From: an uncultured Phocaeicola sp.
Lineage (GTDB): Bacteria; Bacteroidota; Bacteroidia; Bacteroidales; Bacteroidaceae
Assembly (NCBI GenBank): GCA_944321335.1
Contig: CALUKX010000015.1
Location: forward strand, 1 to 44,211
Direction: 5' to 3'
DNA: 44,211 nt
Shown here: positions 42,146-44,211 of the stretch, one piece after another
Layout of the letters: each line of letters opens with the position of its first letter
Numbering within the stretch: position 1 is the first letter of the stretch
Program-made: the position numbers and the translations under genes
Notes under the pieces: generated by a model
Told to the model about the DNA's origin: nothing
What the model saw: only the letters and a program-made list of their open reading frames with translations
Database searches by the model: none

Positions 42146-43214
42146 TAAAGGAGAATGGAGTGAAATATACACTCTACTCAAATTATTAGGAGAAGAAAAG
42201 GTTTACGCTGGAGACCAAAATCTAAATAAAATTGAGAATCTTTTCTACCCGATTATTAAAATTCTGCGTCAAGAAAAGGAGGGTAACTATGATTATTGTT
42301 TAACAGAACATGATGTAGTTATCCAGACACCTATTGGCCAAGAACTTTTAAGACTGCCAGCTTCTGTCTTTCTAGTTGAAGCACAAAAATTATTGAATGC
42401 AATACGAAAGAATGATGGAGCTTTTTCTGTCCCTGCAACTGAGGCTTTTATGAATAACATATACTGTCATACCTTAAAAGCCAGATCAACTGACAAAACT
42501 GATATCAGAATTGTATTACACGACCGAAGGACACGAATTAACTCAGAGATGGGATTTAGCATTAAATCTCAATTAGGTGGAAATTCCACACTTTTAAATG
42601 CCAGTAAAGCAACCAATTTTACATTTAAAATTATTGGTACAACTCTAACCGACCAAGAAATCAATAATATAAATTCTATTAATAGCAAGAATAAAGTTAT
42701 TCAACGAATTGAATCAATAAAGAAAAAGGGAGGTCAATTCGTATTCACCAAAGTAGACAATCAAATTTTTCAAAACAATTTGATAATGCATGATAGCTGT
42801 CTTCCTTCAATTATAGCCTATTTATTACTTGAACAATGTGAAACCGGTATTAATACACTTAAAGGATTAACAGAAAATATTACCAAAAAAAATCCATTAC
42901 ATTTTGACACAACACAAAAATCTCCATTTTACGCATATAAAATTAAGCACTTACTAGCATCAACAGCATTAGGAATGATGCCATCTATTCCGTGGAATGG
43001 GATATATGATGCTAACGGAGGCTATTTAGTAGTAAAAAAAGATGGCGATATCCTGTGTTATCATTTTTATGATAGAAATCGATTCGAAGACTATTTATAT
43101 AGCAATGCTTATTTAGAGCGTGCCAGTACTAGTAGACATGAATATGCGTCCGTTATCAAAGATCCAAATGGTGATCTTTATTTTAAACTCAACTTTCAGG
43201 TTAGATTATTATAG
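42129..43214 (+). CDS. HpaII-family type II restriction endonuclease
   Basis: A 361-residue protein with the HpaII-family start NKGEWSEIYTLLKLLGEEKV followed by NLNKIENLFYPIIKILRQEK, and the internal block INSEMGFSIKSQLGGNSTLL (about 139-158), where an acidic residue and Lys resemble a PD-(D/E)XK core. HpaII cleaves CCGG. The family assignment is from memory of its N-terminal pattern and is good; the exact site here is inferred. It lies in the M-X-R-V order of this locus, and its ATG overlaps the upstream ORF, so translation is coupled. It is AT-rich like its neighbours. Confidence 0.92.
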   Translation: MALTGNKGEWSEIYTLLKLLGEEKVYAGDQNLNKIENLFYPIIKILRQEKEGNYDYCLTEHDVVIQTPIGQELLRLPASVFLVEAQKLLNAIRKNDGAFSVPATEAFMNNIYCHTLKARSTDKTDIRIVLHDRRTRINSEMGFSIKSQLGGNSTLLNASKATNFTFKIIGTTLTDQEINNINSINSKNKVIQRIESIKKKGGQFVFTKVDNQIFQNNLIMHDSCLPSIIAYLLLEQCETGINTLKGLTENITKKNPLHFDTTQKSPFYAYKIKHLLASTALGMMPSIPWNGIYDANGGYLVVKKDGDILCYHFYDRNRFEDYLYSNAYLERASTSRHEYASVIKDPNGDLYFKLNFQVRLL

Positions 43215-43252
43215 TTATAAATTTTAGAACAACAATAACAAAAAATAATCAC

Positions 43253-43768
43253 ATGGCAGATAAACTTACAAAAGAACAAAGACACAAATGTATGTCACAC
43301 ATTCGTAGTAAGGATACGAAGCCAGAGATTATTGTGCGCAAATATTTATTTTCAAAAGGTTTTCGTTTCCGTATTCATGTCAAAAACTTGCCAGGAACGC
43401 CAGACATTGTATTAAAAAAATATCGGACTGTAATTTTCATAAATGGATGTTTTTGGCACGGACATGAAAATTGTAAATACAGCACCCTTCCGACTACGAA
43501 TACAGATTTCTGGAAGGAGAAAATTGAGAAAAACAAACAACGCGATTTAAAAGAGCGTATAGAACTTCGCAATTTAGGCTGGCATGTTATTCAATTATGG
43601 GAATGCCAATTAAAGCCTAAAGTAAGAGAAGAAAATCTGGAAGGACTTGTTTATACCCTAAACAAAATGATGCTGTTAAATTTCAAAGCTAGATTATACA
43701 AAACATTCATACCAGATACAACAATGGTAGCAGAAACCTCAAGTAATAAGCATAAGAAATTAGACTAA
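43253..43768 (+). CDS. vsr: Very short patch repair (Vsr) mismatch endonuclease
   Basis: Vsr nicks next to T:G mismatches that arise when 5-methylcytosine deaminates, so it repairs damage created by the companion methyltransferase. The 171-residue protein has Glu25, Asp51 (PGTPDIV), the GCFWHGHENC block with Cys66, Trp68, His69, His71 and Cys74, Trp87, Asp98, and Cys118 in WECQL. This conserves the metal and zinc ligands of E. coli Vsr. The C-terminus (about residues 145-171) is a loose tail. It is separated by 38 bp from the endonuclease gene. Confidence 0.95.
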   Translation: MADKLTKEQRHKCMSHIRSKDTKPEIIVRKYLFSKGFRFRIHVKNLPGTPDIVLKKYRTVIFINGCFWHGHENCKYSTLPTTNTDFWKEKIEKNKQRDLKERIELRNLGWHVIQLWECQLKPKVREENLEGLVYTLNKMMLLNFKARLYKTFIPDTTMVAETSSNKHKKLD

Positions 43769-43950
43769 TCCTTAGTTATATAAATTTGATAATACTCAAA
43801 ATCCGGCATTACGTTTTTTAGCATTTCTAACATTTCAATCAAAATTTTCTCATTGTTAACAAGTTTTCCCGTAAGCATTCGGTAAACCACGTTGCAAATT
43901 TTGTGAATTAGTTCCGAATCGGGTAACCATTCTATTTTCCGCCTTGACAC
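43765..43950 (-). CDS. Short uncharacterised ORF
   Basis: A 61-residue frame with a GTG start, preceded in frame by a stop. Its composition looks protein-like (WLPDSELIHKICNVVYRMLT, then a helical LIEMLEMLKNV), but I recognise no family and see no promoter for it. Its end overlaps vsr by 4 bp on the other strand. It may be a real small gene or a remnant of a larger gene cut by the mobile-element-like sequence at the right edge. Confidence 0.4.
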   Translation of the reverse strand: MSRRKIEWLPDSELIHKICNVVYRMLTGKLVNNEKILIEMLEMLKNVMPDFEYYQIYITKD

Positions 43951-43974
43951 GCATCGTCACCTAAGATATCTTTG
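43943..43974 (+). promoter_or_regulatory. Outward-facing promoter near the right edge
   Basis: CTTG (43943-43946) and TATCTTTG (43967-43974) are separated by 20 bp, a good Bacteroidales promoter. It reads to the right into the direct repeats and then out of the window. Confidence 0.5.
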
Positions 43975-43994
43975 TGCCGTAACCTTTAATGCTG

Positions 43995-44039
43995 AAAACG
44001 GTTGATATCCGTTCACCCAAAACGGTGATATCCGTTCAC
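43995..44039. repeat. Two direct copies of a 21-22 bp repeat, possible insertion-sequence end
   Basis: Copies at 43995-44016 and 44019-44039 share the core GATATCCGTTCAC and the flank AAAACGGT, differing by one inserted T. Paired terminal direct repeats of this size are typical of IS21-family ends, but no transposase is within the window to confirm it. Confidence 0.5.
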
Positions 44040-44211
44040 TTTTCATACTCTTTACCTATGGCGATGCAAATTTATTGATTTTCGTCTGTAACGTTGCAGT
44101 TTTGATGTCTTTTTTGACGTAAACTGCTGCCTTGTTGGAAAAATCGGAGTATGCTGTTACATCAAACGAGCTGAAGAATCAGTTCGATATACCCATTCAG
44201 TTGTTTTTATC
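44040..44211. other. Non-coding right edge of the window
   Basis: No frame is open through these 172 bp on either strand beyond about 40 codons. The longest is on the minus strand, from a TGA near 44178 to a TAG at about 44057, and resembles nothing known to me. It probably belongs to the unit that continues beyond the window. Confidence 0.4.

Overview
The window reads as a chromosomal segment of a Bacteroidales bacterium of the Bacteroides/Parabacteroides type. The grounds are the gene families (DUF4301, DUF4136, DUF4251, a Dabb protein, a two-domain HisB, a sodium-pumping methylmalonyl-CoA decarboxylase, QueH), promoter -7 boxes of the form TAnnTTTG in front of many genes, and A-rich leaders with few Shine-Dalgarno sequences. 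No rRNA, tRNA or CRISPR array was found.

Left part (1-20 kb). A lytic transglycosylase lipoprotein (mltF-like) and uridine kinase face a Dabb protein and a hotdog thioesterase. Then comes a histidine operon hisGDCB, preceded by a complete attenuator: a 15-codon leader peptide with four His codons, a terminator, and a competing antiterminator that starts at the leader stop codon. After it lie a DNA alkyltransferase, a DUF4301 protein, a RelA/SpoT-type ppGpp synthetase whose hydrolase domain looks dead, a DUF1573 protein, three secreted or envelope proteins on the minus strand, a membrane-anchored protein, an MFS transporter and a DUF3843-like protein. A minus-strand run (nitroreductase, small membrane protein, DUF2520, KdsC, Maf) follows. 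It contains a 22-bp hairpin-forming tandem repeat. A separate intergenic element with 17-bp terminal inverted repeats sits downstream of maf.

Middle (21-32 kb). A GNAT/FemAB-like protein, then the propionate module: methylmalonyl-CoA epimerase, a long terminator-like RNA structure, then mmdA, a lipoprotein lamin-tail/OadG fusion, the biotin carrier and the membrane sodium-pump subunit. Together these convert (R)-methylmalonyl-CoA to propionyl-CoA while exporting Na+. An orphan 83-residue domain resembling the C-terminus of GH13 enzymes follows. Next is a three-gene cassette for acyl transfer and removal on an extracytoplasmic glycan: SGNH protein, MBOAT acyltransferase and CE2-like esterase. 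QueH converges on it.

Right part (32-44 kb). Two small unknown membrane proteins and a beta-lactamase-fold serine hydrolase diverge from a menaquinone operon (thioesterase, menF, menD, menB) that stops at a strong terminator. Beyond it the base composition falls sharply. One 60-base line inside menD is 62% G+C, and one inside the island is 28%. This AT-rich island (about 39.65-43.95 kb) is a type II restriction-modification locus: XRE regulator, C5-cytosine methyltransferase, an unidentified nuclease-like protein, an HpaII-family endonuclease, and a Vsr mismatch endonuclease. It is bordered on the right by short direct repeats that may be the end of an insertion sequence.

The items most worth attention are the extra ORF in the restriction locus, the RNA element in front of mmdA, the acyl-transfer cassette, the lamin-tail/OadG fusion, the inverted-repeat-bounded element at 18.2-18.4 kb, and three genes whose -7 promoter box ends exactly 5 bp before the ATG.
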